Shown piece after piece: positions 9,041 through 17,213 of a stretch of 64,000 bases of DNA. The notes under the pieces are model-generated. The model was given only the letters and a program-made list of their open reading frames with translations. It did no database searches and was not told the origin of the DNA. Every line of letters starts with the position of its first letter. Positions within the stretch are counted from its first letter, which is position 1. Position numbers and translations under genes: made by a program. Source of the DNA: Micromonospora matsumotoense (GTDB lineage: Bacteria > Actinomycetota > Actinomycetes > Mycobacteriales > Micromonosporaceae); the NCBI RefSeq assembly GCF_900091525.1, contig NZ_FMCU01000011.1:62001-126000 (forward strand), given 5' to 3'.

Positions 9041-9778
9041 ATGACTGTCTTTCCCGCTCGTCGAGCCGTACCCACCCGGGCACTGCCGCCCGTGGCGGTG
9101 CCGCACCCCCGTCCCGACGGGTCCGCGGCACTCGATCCGGCCCGTCCGACCCCACTGGAGTGGGCGCGTCGACGCCGGGCCGAGCGGGGCGCCCGCCGGC
9201 TGGAGGCCGCCGGGGCGCGGGCGCTCGGGCAACTCGACCACCTGGGCCCCGCCTGGCACGTCATCGAGTGGCCGCGCACCGACGTCTCCGACGTCCTGCG
9301 CGACCACGGCCAGGACGAACGCGCCGGGTTCCTCGCCATCGGCCCCAGCGGGCTCTTCGCGGTCAGCATCGCCGACCACGGCCGGGCCCGGGTGCTGGTC
9401 GCCGGGGACGTGGTGCAGATCAACGGCAAGCGCCCGCCGTACGTGGCCGAGGCCCGCAAGGACGCCAAGCGGGCGAGTAAGGCACTCACCGCAGCGGTCG
9501 GGCTGCCGATCCCGGTGACGCCGGTGCTGACCTTCGTCGGCTCCGGCGTCATCAGCGTCTACGGCCTGCCCAAGGACTGCATGATGGCGACCCACCGGGA
9601 GCTGGACCGGCTCCTCGTCGCCGGGGGCAACCGGATCAGCCCGGCCACCGCCGAGAAGCTGTCCCGGGTCGCCCAGGCACCGCAGACCTGGCACAACGGC
9701 ACCTACCGTCCCGCCGGCGACTACCGGTGGTACGACGAGGGCCGAACGGCCGCTGACAAGCCGGCAGGTCGCCGGTAA
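9041..9778 (+). CDS. NERD-like (nuclease-related) domain protein
   Basis: A 245-residue soluble protein. An Arg-rich helix (about 38-60) is followed by a segment resembling the NERD fold: HVIEWPRTDVSDVLRDHGQD, then AGFLAIGPSGLFAVSIADHG, and later TPVLTFVGSGVISVYGLPKD. In NERD proteins the 'gv/lf-aieiK' core marks a restriction-endonuclease-like fold, but here the usual catalytic lysine position is replaced by ADHG, so activity is doubtful. The ATG at 9041 has a good GGAGGT ribosome site four bases upstream. It is transcribed divergently from the arginine deiminase gene. The fold call is tentative; many Micromonosporaceae seem to carry such a protein as hypothetical. Confidence 0.7.
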   Translation: MTVFPARRAVPTRALPPVAVPHPRPDGSAALDPARPTPLEWARRRRAERGARRLEAAGARALGQLDHLGPAWHVIEWPRTDVSDVLRDHGQDERAGFLAIGPSGLFAVSIADHGRARVLVAGDVVQINGKRPPYVAEARKDAKRASKALTAAVGLPIPVTPVLTFVGSGVISVYGLPKDCMMATHRELDRLLVAGGNRISPATAEKLSRVAQAPQTWHNGTYRPAGDYRWYDEGRTAADKPAGRR

Positions 9779-9952
9779 CGTCACCGGCGACGCCCCGCGG
9801 TACCGGTCCCCCCGACATCTCCGGTCCGCGCCGTCGCCGGCCGCCCACCAGGGCACCCGATCCACACCGGCGGCCGGTGGCTCCAGCGCGGTCGGCGACC
9901 GTCATGAAGACCGGCTAGCGTGGACAGTCCGTCGGTGTACCTAGGAGGCGCG

Positions 9953-10411
9953 GTGGCCCACGTCGAACTCTCGCTCTCGGACGTGTTCGTGCCGGCCGCG
10001 CGGACGCCGACAGGGCCGGGGGGCGACAACGTCGGGCAGTGGTCGGCCACCGTCTCACACGCCGAGGAGCCCTGCCTCCTGATCGCCGCCGACACCCGGG
10101 TGGTGGCCATCTCCGCCGCCGGCTGCGAACTGCTCTGCCTCGGTGCCCCCGAGGAGGTGGTCGGCCTGCCGCTGCTCGAAGGGGGCCTGCGGCTGCTCGA
10201 CTTCACCGCCGCCCGGCACGAGCTGCCCGAGCAGGAGACCGACAAGATCCCGCCGCTGCTCGCCCTGCACTCCGGTCGACTCGCCCGGGGGCTGCTGAGG
10301 GTGCAACCGGCCGGCGACGACACCACCTACGCCACCGTCGACGCCATCTCCACGCCGATGCTCACCGACGGGTCGGTCGCCGGTTCACTCACCTTCTTCT
10401 CCGCGATCTGA
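9953..10411 (+). CDS. PAS-like domain protein, function unknown
   Basis: A 152-residue soluble protein with one apparent domain. The stretch EPCLLIAADTRVVAISAAGC (about 36-55) looks like the first strands of a PAS domain, followed by GAPEEVVGLPLLEG and a C-terminal beta stretch ending in GSLTFFSAI. No output domain is present, so it could be a small sensor or a regulator that works with another protein. The GTG at 9953 is preceded by AGGAGG at 9943-9948, a strong ribosome site, which decides the start. Confidence 0.72.
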   Translation: MAHVELSLSDVFVPAARTPTGPGGDNVGQWSATVSHAEEPCLLIAADTRVVAISAAGCELLCLGAPEEVVGLPLLEGGLRLLDFTAARHELPEQETDKIPPLLALHSGRLARGLLRVQPAGDDTTYATVDAISTPMLTDGSVAGSLTFFSAI

Positions 10412-10462
10412 CCGGCTCTCCCCGTCCCGCCGCCCCCGCGCGACTCCCCCGAGGATCGGCCC

Positions 10463-11014
10463 GTGCCGCCTGACCCCGCACACCGCCCCCCGCACCGCCG
10501 GCCGGTCACCGCCCGGCTCGCCGTGGTCCTGCTCGCCGTGCTACCGGCCACCGGATGCGCGGCCCCGCCGGAACGCCGGGTGGCGATCCCCGTCGCCCCG
10601 CCGACGCCCGCCGTGACCGCGCCGCCGACCATGCCGCCCACCCTCCCGCCACTGACCCCCACCCTGCCGTCGACCCCGACGCCGCCGGCCCCCACCGCCG
10701 CCGCGGTCGCCACGGACTGCGCCGGCCGGCCCACCGCCAACCGGGTGATCGGGCTGCTCCGCGACGACGTGCTGCCGGGAAACGTGACGGTACGGGCCGT
10801 CGACGGGCCGCTCTGCGCCGACGGCTGGCAGTACACCGTGCTGGCGGTCAGCGGGCACGAGGAGCTCCAGGCGGTCAGCCGGGGTGAGCCGGGGGCGCTG
10901 CGGTTGGTCACCGCCGGGACGGACGTCTGCTCGATCGAGGTGAAGGCGGTCGCACCGCCCGCCATCCGGACGTTGGCCTGCGACGCCGCGACCGGGCTGC
11001 CACCGGGTGCGTAG
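10463..11014 (+). CDS. secreted lipoprotein with a proline/threonine-rich linker
   Basis: A 183-residue protein with a basic N-region, a hydrophobic stretch (about 20-30, LAVVLLAVLPATGC) and a lipobox in which the Cys at about residue 31 follows LPATG. A Pro/Thr-rich spacer (about 38-75) comes next. The C-terminal domain (about 80-183) contains CAGRPTANRVIGLLRDDVLP and three further Cys in spaced positions (PLCADGWQ, DVCSIE, TLACDAA), which may form disulfides outside the cell. No family recognised. Its TAG stop lies inside the promoter region of the next gene, prephenate dehydratase. Confidence 0.75.
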   Translation: MPPDPAHRPPHRRPVTARLAVVLLAVLPATGCAAPPERRVAIPVAPPTPAVTAPPTMPPTLPPLTPTLPSTPTPPAPTAAAVATDCAGRPTANRVIGLLRDDVLPGNVTVRAVDGPLCADGWQYTVLAVSGHEELQAVSRGEPGALRLVTAGTDVCSIEVKAVAPPAIRTLACDAATGLPPGA

Positions 11015-11024
11015 GCTGGTCGGC

Positions 11025-11981
11025 ATGCCCGGAACACCGCCGACCCGATACGTCTACCTCGGCCCCGAGGGCACCTTCGCCGAACAGGCGTTGCGTACCG
11101 TCCCGGCCGCCGAGCACGGCAGTCGTACGCCCGCCCGCAGTGTCGGTGAGGCGTTGGAGAGCGTACGGGCCGGTGAGGCGGACGCGGCGCTGGTGCCGAT
11201 GGAGAACTCGATCGGCGGCGCGGTCGGGGTGACCCTGGACGAGCTGGCCGAGGGGGGCCCGCTGGTGATCACCCGGGAGGTGATCCTGTCGGTGGAGTTC
11301 GTGCTCGGCGCCCGCCCCGGCACCGACCTCGCCGGGGTGCGCAGCGTGGCCGCCCATCCGCAGGCGTCCACCCAGTGCCGCAACTGGCTGCGCGCCCATC
11401 TGCCCGACGCCACGGTGATCGACGTGCTCTCCAACGGCGCGGCGGCGGCCGGCGCGGCGAACGGGGAGTACGACGCGGCGATCTGCGCCCCGATCGGTGC
11501 GGCCCGGCACCGGTTGACGCTGCTCGCCGACAAGATCGCCGATCATCCGGACGCGGTGACCCGCTTCGCCCTGCTGTCCCGCCCCGGCCCGCCCCCGCCG
11601 CCGACCGGTGACGACCTCACCTCGCTGGTGGTCTACATCGCCCACGACCGGGTGGGCGCCCTGCTGTCGGTGCTGATGGAGTTGGCCGTCCGGGGGGTCA
11701 ACCTGACCCGGATCGAGTCCCGTCCCACCGGTGAGGCGCTCGGCCGGTACGTCTTCTTCCTCGACTGCACCGGTCACGTCGCGGACGCCCGGCTCGGTGA
11801 GGCGTTGCAGGGGCTGCGTCGGGTCTGCGCCGAGGTGCGCTTCCTCGGGTCGTACCCCCGGCACCGGTGGACCGACGCGGTGGGTCACCGGCCGGTCCCG
11901 GCGCCGGCCGGCCTGTCGGACGCCGACTACACCGACGCGGCGGCCTGGCTGGCCCGGCTGCGCTCCGGCGAACTGAGCTGA
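11025..11981 (+). CDS. pheA: prephenate dehydratase
   Basis: A 318-residue monofunctional prephenate dehydratase, converting prephenate to phenylpyruvate in phenylalanine synthesis. The catalytic domain starts with YVYLGPEGTFAEQALR and includes VPMENSIGGAVG and the TRF motif in AVTRFALLS. An ACT domain follows (about 205-285) with the phenylalanine-binding ESRP motif in GVNLTRIESRPTGE, so feedback inhibition by phenylalanine is expected. I prefer the ATG at 11025 to a GTG at 11007 because a TAGGCT box at 11012-11017 sits 7 bases before it, a leaderless arrangement. The gene is alone, with a perfect palindrome 33 bases after the stop. Confidence 0.95.
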   Translation: MPGTPPTRYVYLGPEGTFAEQALRTVPAAEHGSRTPARSVGEALESVRAGEADAALVPMENSIGGAVGVTLDELAEGGPLVITREVILSVEFVLGARPGTDLAGVRSVAAHPQASTQCRNWLRAHLPDATVIDVLSNGAAAAGAANGEYDAAICAPIGAARHRLTLLADKIADHPDAVTRFALLSRPGPPPPPTGDDLTSLVVYIAHDRVGALLSVLMELAVRGVNLTRIESRPTGEALGRYVFFLDCTGHVADARLGEALQGLRRVCAEVRFLGSYPRHRWTDAVGHRPVPAPAGLSDADYTDAAAWLARLRSGELS

Positions 11982-12014
11982 CCCCACCGCCGCAGATCTT
12001 CACGGCACACAGAC

Positions 12015-12050
12015 GGATGGGGGCGGTCCCGCGCGGGACCGCCCCCATCC
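12015..12050. terminator. bidirectional terminator, 36-base perfect palindrome
   Basis: Two 18-base arms are directly joined and perfectly complementary. The palindrome lies between the convergent prephenate dehydratase and AIM24 genes, 33 and 8 bases from their stop codons, so it can serve both strands. Confidence 0.85.
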
Positions 12051-12058
12051 GGTGCAGG

Positions 12059-12778
12059 TCAGCTGAGCAGACCGCCGAGCAGGCCCTGTTGCTGCTGCTG
12101 AGTGCCGCTGCCCTGGACCGGCGGCTCCTCCGACGGCTGGACCACGACGAAGCCCTGGCCGGCGAAGCTCATGGTGAACGCCTCACCGGTGCTGCGACCG
12201 AGCAGGGTGCCCAGGCCGAGCTGCTCGGCCCGGTGGTAGCCGGTCTGGAGGTTGGCCGACCAGCAGACGGCGGCCTGCGGGTCGACGTAGGTGGGCGCGT
12301 CGACGTTGAGCACGACCGGGGTGCCCTTGGTGGTGATGGCGATCCGACCGTGGCCGCTGAACACGCAGTTGAACAGGCCGGACGAGGCCATCCCCGCGCC
12401 ACCGACCATCTTGATGTCGTACGACAGGGAGGAGTCGAAGGCCAGCACGCTGGACCCGTTGATCGACAGGGCGTCGCCCGGCTCCAGGTCGATGATGTGC
12501 ACGTCCTTGGCCAACTCGGCGAGGAAGACGTCACCGTGGCCGCTGAGCTTCATCAGTGGCACCCCCTCGCCGGTGAGCCGCTGCTTGATGAACTTGCCGA
12601 TGCCGCCCGAGCCGAGCGCCTGGAACTGCACCTGCCCCTGGTAGGCGACCATGGACCCGACCCGGGCCATCGCCTCACCGTTGAGTTCGATCTTGAGCAT
12701 CTTGGAGTTCTGCAGCCGCATGCCGGGCTGGGCGGACTCCTTCTCCAGGTTTTCTGCCGAGAACAGCGCGCTGCGCAT
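12059..12778 (-). CDS. AIM24 family protein
   Basis: A 239-residue AIM24-like beta-helix protein. Family features are SKMLKIELNGEAMARVGSMV near the start, the glycine-rich GGIGKFIKQRLTGEGVPLMK, and GDALSINGSSVLAFDSSL. The mitochondrial relative affects membrane organisation; the bacterial role is not established. No signal peptide is present. A Gln-rich tail ends the protein. The ATG at 12778 has an AGGAGGA ribosome site 8 bases upstream. It probably forms its own unit, with the metallopeptidase gene 80 bases upstream in the same direction. Confidence 0.9.
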   Translation of the reverse strand: MRSALFSAENLEKESAQPGMRLQNSKMLKIELNGEAMARVGSMVAYQGQVQFQALGSGGIGKFIKQRLTGEGVPLMKLSGHGDVFLAELAKDVHIIDLEPGDALSINGSSVLAFDSSLSYDIKMVGGAGMASSGLFNCVFSGHGRIAITTKGTPVVLNVDAPTYVDPQAAVCWSANLQTGYHRAEQLGLGTLLGRSTGEAFTMSFAGQGFVVVQPSEEPPVQGSGTQQQQQGLLGGLLS

Positions 12779-12858
12779 GGGGTCTTCCTCCTGATCGGGG
12801 ATGTGCTCGCCCCACGGTAGGCAGCCCCCGCAACTGCCGCATCAGCCGAGCGGCGCGC

Positions 12859-13203
12859 TCAGCCCCAGCCCAACGCGTGCAACCGCTCGTCGTCGATGCC
12901 GAAATGATGGGCGATCTCGTGCACCACCGTCACCGCCACCTCTTCGATCACGTCGTCCTCGGTGGCGCAGATGTGCAGGATCGGCCGACGGTAGATGAAG
13001 ATCCGGTCGGGCAGCACGCCCGAGTAGCTCCAGCCGCGTTCGGTCAGCGCGTGCCCCTCGTAGAGGCCGAGCAGGTTCTCACCGGCGGGTGGGTCGTCCT
13101 CGACCAGGATGACCACGTTGCTCATCAGCCGGAGCAACTCCTCGGGCACCTCGTCGAGGGCCTCGCCGACCAGCTCCTCGAAGCGTTCACGGCTCATCTC
13201 CAC
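12859..13203 (-). CDS. small zincin-like metallopeptidase family protein
   Basis: A 114-residue protein of the actinobacterial metallopeptidase-like family. The zinc-binding HExxH motif is in TVVHEIAHHFGIDDERLHALG, where two His and the Glu sit in one helix and a downstream Asp or His could complete the site. Other conserved parts are FEELVGEALDEVPEELLRLM and GVLPDRIFIYRRPIL. The substrate is unknown. I chose the GTG at 13203, preceded by GGTGAGG; ATG at 13218 and ATG at 13197 are in-frame alternatives differing by a few residues. Confidence 0.85.
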   Translation of the reverse strand: MEMSRERFEELVGEALDEVPEELLRLMSNVVILVEDDPPAGENLLGLYEGHALTERGWSYSGVLPDRIFIYRRPILHICATEDDVIEEVAVTVVHEIAHHFGIDDERLHALGWG

Positions 13204-13269
13204 GGGCACCTCACCCATTGTGCCCGACCCGCCGCCCGCCCACCGGTCCGCCGAGGTCCCGCCCGTACC

Positions 13270-13311
13270 CCGGTTGCCGCCCGGCCCACGTGCGGGCCGG
13301 GCGGCAACCGG
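13270..13311 (-). terminator. terminator hairpin after osmC
   Basis: An 18-bp perfect inverted repeat (13270-13287 with 13294-13311) with a 6-base loop lies 7 bases past the stop of the OsmC gene on the minus strand. Confidence 0.8.
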
Positions 13312-13317
13312 GACGGA

Positions 13318-13749
13318 TCAGGAGGCGAGGCGGGCGGTGAGGCTGATCTGCGCGCCGGGGGAGAGCAGCCGGGAGATCGGGCAGCCCTCCTTGGCGGCCT
13401 CGGCCAGCTTGGTGAACTGGGCCTCGTCCAGGCCCGGGGCCTGACCGACGGTCTCCAGGTCGATCCGGGTGACGGTCATCCCCGCGTCGGTCTTGTCGAA
13501 GTGCACCTTGGCGGTGGTCTCCACCGAGGTGTCGGACAGGCCGGCGTCGGCGAGCTGCTTGGAGAGCGCCATCGAGAAGCAGCCCGCGTGGGCCGCGCCG
13601 ATCAGCTCCTCCGGATTGGTCCCCTCGCCCTCCTCGAAGCGCGACTTGAAGGAGTAGTTCCCCTCCAGGCCGCCCTTGCCGGTGCGGACGGTCCCGGCGC
13701 CCTCGGTGAGATTGCCCTGCCAACGTGCGGATGCGGTACGGATAGGCAT
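13318..13749 (-). CDS. OsmC family peroxiredoxin
   Basis: A 143-residue OsmC-type thiol peroxidase, which reduces organic hydroperoxides. The two family Cys are visible: one in GAAHAGCFSMALSKQLADAG on the central helix and one in AKEGCPISRLLSP about 60 residues later. The N-terminal ASARWQGNLTEGAGTVRTG is typical of OsmC rather than Ohr. A TAGCGT box at 13757-13762 on the minus strand, 7 bases from the ATG, suggests a leaderless message. It stands alone, divergent from the next membrane protein gene. Confidence 0.93.
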   Translation of the reverse strand: MPIRTASARWQGNLTEGAGTVRTGKGGLEGNYSFKSRFEEGEGTNPEELIGAAHAGCFSMALSKQLADAGLSDTSVETTAKVHFDKTDAGMTVTRIDLETVGQAPGLDEAQFTKLAEAAKEGCPISRLLSPGAQISLTARLAS

Positions 13750-13866
13750 ACCCCGAACGCTAGTCGAACCCCCACCGCGCTGCCGACCTTCCGGGTGCCG
13801 GCTCCCGGCCGGTGGCGTTCCGACGTGGGATGATGCGGGTCAGGCCCGCGACGCGGAAGGTGGCCG

Positions 13867-14580
13867 ATGTCCCAGGATCTCCCCATCCCGAGACAGGACG
13901 ACCGCACGGACGACAGCGCCGTGCTGGAGTGGGGTGCCCCCGAACGACCGACCGGCCGACGGTTCGGGCACTGGCCCACCGCGCTGCGCCGGGACCGCCG
14001 GCTACCCCCGGTGCTGACCCTGCTCGGCGCGGTCGCCGCCACGGCGTCGATGGCCGGGGAGTGGCTGGTGATGACCGTCCCGAACGGTGGTCCGGAGGGC
14101 AGCGGCACCATCCGGGTGCCCGGTGGAGTGGCCGAGGTGGGCGGCTTCGGAATCGCGTACCTGATGGGATTGTTGCTGCTCAGCGTCGCGGTGGTGCTGA
14201 CCCTGCGCGGGCGGGCGGCGGCCCGGCACGACGCCCGGCTGACCGGTCTGGCCGTGGCGGGCGCCCTGGTGGTCCTGCTCACCGTCACCGCGTTCTCGTT
14301 GGACGACTCCGGGCAGCGGGCGCTGTTCTACTCCCCCGAGGACGGGTTCCGGGTGGACTACGGCCGGGGCCTGGTGATGGCGTTCGTGGCCGTCGTGCTG
14401 GTCGGGGCGGCACTGCTCACCGTCGTCCCGGAGCCGGACGTCCGGCTCCGGGACGACGGTCCCGGTGACGGGGCCGAACCGGCCGGGGTCGATCCCGGCG
14501 GGGACGACCGACCGGCCGCGCCCGCCGACCTGACCGTCGCCCCGACGGTCCCGTTCGCCCGCCGCGAGTCCGACGCCTGA
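13867..14580 (+). CDS. hypothetical membrane protein, four TM helices
   Basis: A 237-residue integral membrane protein that I do not recognise. A 45-residue hydrophilic N-terminus is followed by four predicted helices, about 50-68 (LTLLGAVAATASMAGEWLV), 94-116 (GIAYLMGLLLLSVAVVL), 125-143 (LTGLAVAGALVVLLTVTAF) and 165-185. Loops between them contain GSGTIRVPGGVAEVGG and DDSGQRALFYSPEDGF. An acidic, Pro-rich tail ends the protein. No catalytic motif is visible. Confidence 0.8.
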   Translation: MSQDLPIPRQDDRTDDSAVLEWGAPERPTGRRFGHWPTALRRDRRLPPVLTLLGAVAATASMAGEWLVMTVPNGGPEGSGTIRVPGGVAEVGGFGIAYLMGLLLLSVAVVLTLRGRAAARHDARLTGLAVAGALVVLLTVTAFSLDDSGQRALFYSPEDGFRVDYGRGLVMAFVAVVLVGAALLTVVPEPDVRLRDDGPGDGAEPAGVDPGGDDRPAAPADLTVAPTVPFARRESDA

Positions 14581-14776
14581 GCGCCGTCACCCGCCACGAC
14601 CGGCCCCCGCCCCGGCACCGGCGCGGACCCGCGGTGAGCGGTCCGGCGGCCATCCGGCGTTGGCACCCGGTTCGCCGGGAAGCCGTGGTGGCGACCTGTT
14701 CGGCGAGGTACGGTTGCTGCCCGCCGTCACACCGGGTCGGATGACCGGTACGGACGGCGGCGGGCAAGGAGGAACG

Positions 14777-15598
14777 ATGACCCGCCCGGGACTGCCGAAA
14801 CTCATCGCCACCGACCTCGACGGCACGCTGGTGCGCAGCGACGAGACCGTCTCTGCGTACACCCACGGGGTGCTCGACCGGGTGCGGGCCGCCGGTATCC
14901 CGGTGGTCGGTGCCACCGGCCGCGGCCCCCGGTTGAAGGAACTCACCCGCAACGACATCCGGGCCGCCGACTACCTGGTGATGGCCGGGGGTGGCTGCGT
15001 GGTGGACCAGAGCGACCCGGCCGGCCCGGTGGTGCTGCGCGACGAGCGGCTGTCCGCCGAGGTGCTGGCCGCGCTGCTGACCGACCTGGAGGCCGCCGTC
15101 GGCCCGCTGACCGTCATGGTCGAGGGGTCCGACGAGCACGACGCGCCACTCTGGGGCGACTACCACCCGGCCTGGCCCTACCAGGACCGGTTCGAGGCGC
15201 GCACCCGCGCCGAATGTCTCTCCCACGACGTGATCAAGGCATTCGTCCGGACCGCCGACCACCACGTGGACGAGCTGCTGGAGACCGCCCGGCAGCTCGT
15301 CGGGCCCGAGGTGGCCAGCCTCACCCAGGCCGGCCTCGGCTTCGTCGAGATCTGCCCCCCGGGGGTGGACAAGGCCAGCGGCCTGACCGTGGTCGCCGAC
15401 CGGCTCGGCGTCGACCCGGCGGACGTGCTGGTCTTCGGGGACATGCCCAACGACCTGCCGATGTTCGCCTGGGCCGGCTGGTCCCGGGTGGCCGTGTCCA
15501 ACGCCCACCCGCTGGTGCGGGCCGCCGCCGACGAGGTGACCCTGCGCAACGACGACGACGGGGTGGCGGTCTATCTGGACCGACTACTCTCCCGGTGA
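14777..15598 (+). CDS. HAD superfamily hydrolase, Cof type
   Basis: A 273-residue Cof-like HAD phosphatase. Motif I is LIATDLDGTLVRSDE (nucleophile and acid Asp near residues 12 and 14), motif II is PVVGATGRG, and motif IV is VFGDMPNDLPMFAWAG. The C2B cap lies between. Cof phosphatases act on sugar phosphates, nucleotides or thiamin-type phosphates; the substrate cannot be named. The ATG has AAGGAGG at 14766-14772. The stop overlaps the next start by one base (TGATG), so the two HAD genes are translationally coupled and are probably old duplicates. Confidence 0.92.
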   Translation: MTRPGLPKLIATDLDGTLVRSDETVSAYTHGVLDRVRAAGIPVVGATGRGPRLKELTRNDIRAADYLVMAGGGCVVDQSDPAGPVVLRDERLSAEVLAALLTDLEAAVGPLTVMVEGSDEHDAPLWGDYHPAWPYQDRFEARTRAECLSHDVIKAFVRTADHHVDELLETARQLVGPEVASLTQAGLGFVEICPPGVDKASGLTVVADRLGVDPADVLVFGDMPNDLPMFAWAGWSRVAVSNAHPLVRAAADEVTLRNDDDGVAVYLDRLLSR

Positions 15599-16410
15599 TG
15601 GGAGAGACACCACGGCTGGTCGCCAGCGACATCGACGGCACCCTGCTCGGCGACGACCGACGGCTCAGCGCCCGCACCACGGCGGTGCTGGAGCGGGTCG
15701 CCGCGGCGGGCACGCCGGTCGTACTGGTCACCGGCCGCCCGATCCGCTGGCTCCAGATGGTGTACGACCAGCTGTCCGCGCCGTTGCCGGCGATCTGCGC
15801 CAACGGCGCGGTGGTGTACGACCCGGACACCGACCAGGTGCTGCGGGCCGACCCGCTCGACCCGCAACTGCTCGCCGAGGTGGCCCGCCGGCTGCGGGCG
15901 GCGGTGCCGGAGGTCAGTTTCGCGGTGGAGATCGTGGACAGCCGGGAGATGCGGCACGAGGCGCACTACCCGCTGCGCTGGGACGCCGACCACGAGGCCA
16001 TCCGGGCCGTCGAGTCGCCGGAGGAGCTGGCCTCGGTGCCGGCGGTGAAGCTGCTGGCCCGGGCCGGCACCCAGGACCCGGACGCCTTCGTGCAGGTGGT
16101 GGCGGGGGCGCTGGAGGGGCTGGCCGAGGCGACGCACTCGTCGTACAGCGGGCTGGTGGAGATCTCCGCCGCCGGGGTGACCAAGGCGGCCGGGCTGGCC
16201 TGGTACGCGGCCCGGATCGGCGTACGGCAGTCCGACGTGCTCGCCTTCGGTGACATGCCCAACGACGTGCCCATGCTCACCTGGGCGGGGCGGGCGGTGG
16301 CGGTGGCCAACGCGCACCCCGCCGTCCTGGAGATCGCCGACGAGGTGACCGGGGCGAACACCGCCGACGGGGTGGCGACGTACCTGGAGAAGGTCTTCGG
16401 GGTGGGCTGA
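15598..16410 (+). CDS. HAD superfamily hydrolase, Cof type (second of a tandem pair)
   Basis: A 270-residue Cof-type phosphatase. Motif I is LVASDIDGTLLGDDRRLS, motif II is PVVLVTGRPIRWLQMV, and motif IV is AFGDMPNDVPMLTWAGRAVA. Its start codon overlaps the stop of the preceding HAD gene by one base, so the two are made from one message. The two share the same fold and cap class but differ clearly in the cap region, which suggests different substrates. A strong hairpin follows the stop. Confidence 0.92.
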   Translation: MGETPRLVASDIDGTLLGDDRRLSARTTAVLERVAAAGTPVVLVTGRPIRWLQMVYDQLSAPLPAICANGAVVYDPDTDQVLRADPLDPQLLAEVARRLRAAVPEVSFAVEIVDSREMRHEAHYPLRWDADHEAIRAVESPEELASVPAVKLLARAGTQDPDAFVQVVAGALEGLAEATHSSYSGLVEISAAGVTKAAGLAWYAARIGVRQSDVLAFGDMPNDVPMLTWAGRAVAVANAHPAVLEIADEVTGANTADGVATYLEKVFGVG

Positions 16411-16415
16411 GCGGA

Positions 16416-16445
16416 CCGGGGCGTCGCCACGCGGCGACGCCCCGG
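16416..16445. terminator. bidirectional terminator between the HAD pair and bpa
   Basis: A 13-bp perfect G/C stem (16416-16428 with 16433-16445) with a 4-base loop lies between two convergent genes, 5 and 28 bases from their stops. Confidence 0.8.
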
Positions 16446-16473
16446 CGCACGGCTCAGGGTCGACGGGTGGGGA

Positions 16474-17067
16474 TCAGAGGTACTGGCCGGTGTTGTGGCC
16501 CTCACCGCCACCGGGCTGCGGCCCCATCCCGGGGATGCCGGGGATCATCCCACCGGGGCCACTGGGCAGGGCGGCACGGCCACCGGAACGCATCTGCTCC
16601 AACTGCACCCGGGCGGCCATCTGCTGGGCCACCAGGGCCGCCTGGATGCCGTGGAAGAGCCCTTCCAGCCAGCCGACCAGCTGGGCGTGGGCGATCCGCA
16701 GCTCCCCCTCGCTGGGGGCCTGGTCCTCGGCGAACGGCAGCGAGAGCCGTTCCAGCTCCTCGCGCAGCTCGGGGGCGAGACCGTCCTTCAGCTCGACGAT
16801 CGACCGCTCGTGGATCTCCCGCATCCGGTGCCGGCTGGCGTCGTCGAGCGGTGCGGCCTTGACCTCCTCCAGCAGCTGCTTGATCATGCTGCCGATCCGC
16901 ATCACCTTGGCCGGCTGCTCGACCAGCCGGGTCGGGTCCTCGCCGGCCTCGTCGGTCTGCACGGTGCCGACCGGGCGGCCGTCCGGGCCGACCACCACCA
17001 CGGTGCCCGAGTGCCCGTCCTCGCGGCCCGGCTCGTCATCTTGTCCAGTCGAGTGCGCTTCGGTCAT
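16474..17067 (-). CDS. bpa: bacterial proteasome activator Bpa
   Basis: A 197-residue protein matching the actinobacterial ring-shaped proteasome activator (Bpa/PafE, Rv3780 in Mycobacterium tuberculosis). In that system it opens the 20S proteasome gate without ATP to degrade unfolded substrates. The core helices are visible: VEQPAKVMRIGSMIKQLLEE, MREIHERSIVELKDGLAPEL, and SEGELRIAHAQLVGWLEGLF. The last four residues, GQYL, form the C-terminal motif that docks into the proteasome alpha-ring. A Gly/Pro-rich linker precedes that tail. ATG at 17067 follows GGGTGG. An acidic, disordered N-terminus of about 50 residues is normal for the family. Confidence 0.93.
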   Translation of the reverse strand: MTEAHSTGQDDEPGREDGHSGTVVVVGPDGRPVGTVQTDEAGEDPTRLVEQPAKVMRIGSMIKQLLEEVKAAPLDDASRHRMREIHERSIVELKDGLAPELREELERLSLPFAEDQAPSEGELRIAHAQLVGWLEGLFHGIQAALVAQQMAARVQLEQMRSGGRAALPSGPGGMIPGIPGMGPQPGGGEGHNTGQYL

Positions 17068-17213
17068 GCCACCCATCTTTACCCACCCGGTCCCGCCGCA
17101 CTCGCCCGGACCACCAGCCGCCCGGCCCACCACCACCGGCGGACCGCCGGTCGCGCGTTCCCGCTGGTGGCGGGGGACACCGCCGGGCCGTCGACCGCGC
17201 TACCGTCGCCGGC

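Noticed and set aside
9041-9778. Calling the NERD-like protein an active nuclease
   Set aside because: The catalytic lysine position of the fold seems replaced; only fold similarity is claimed.
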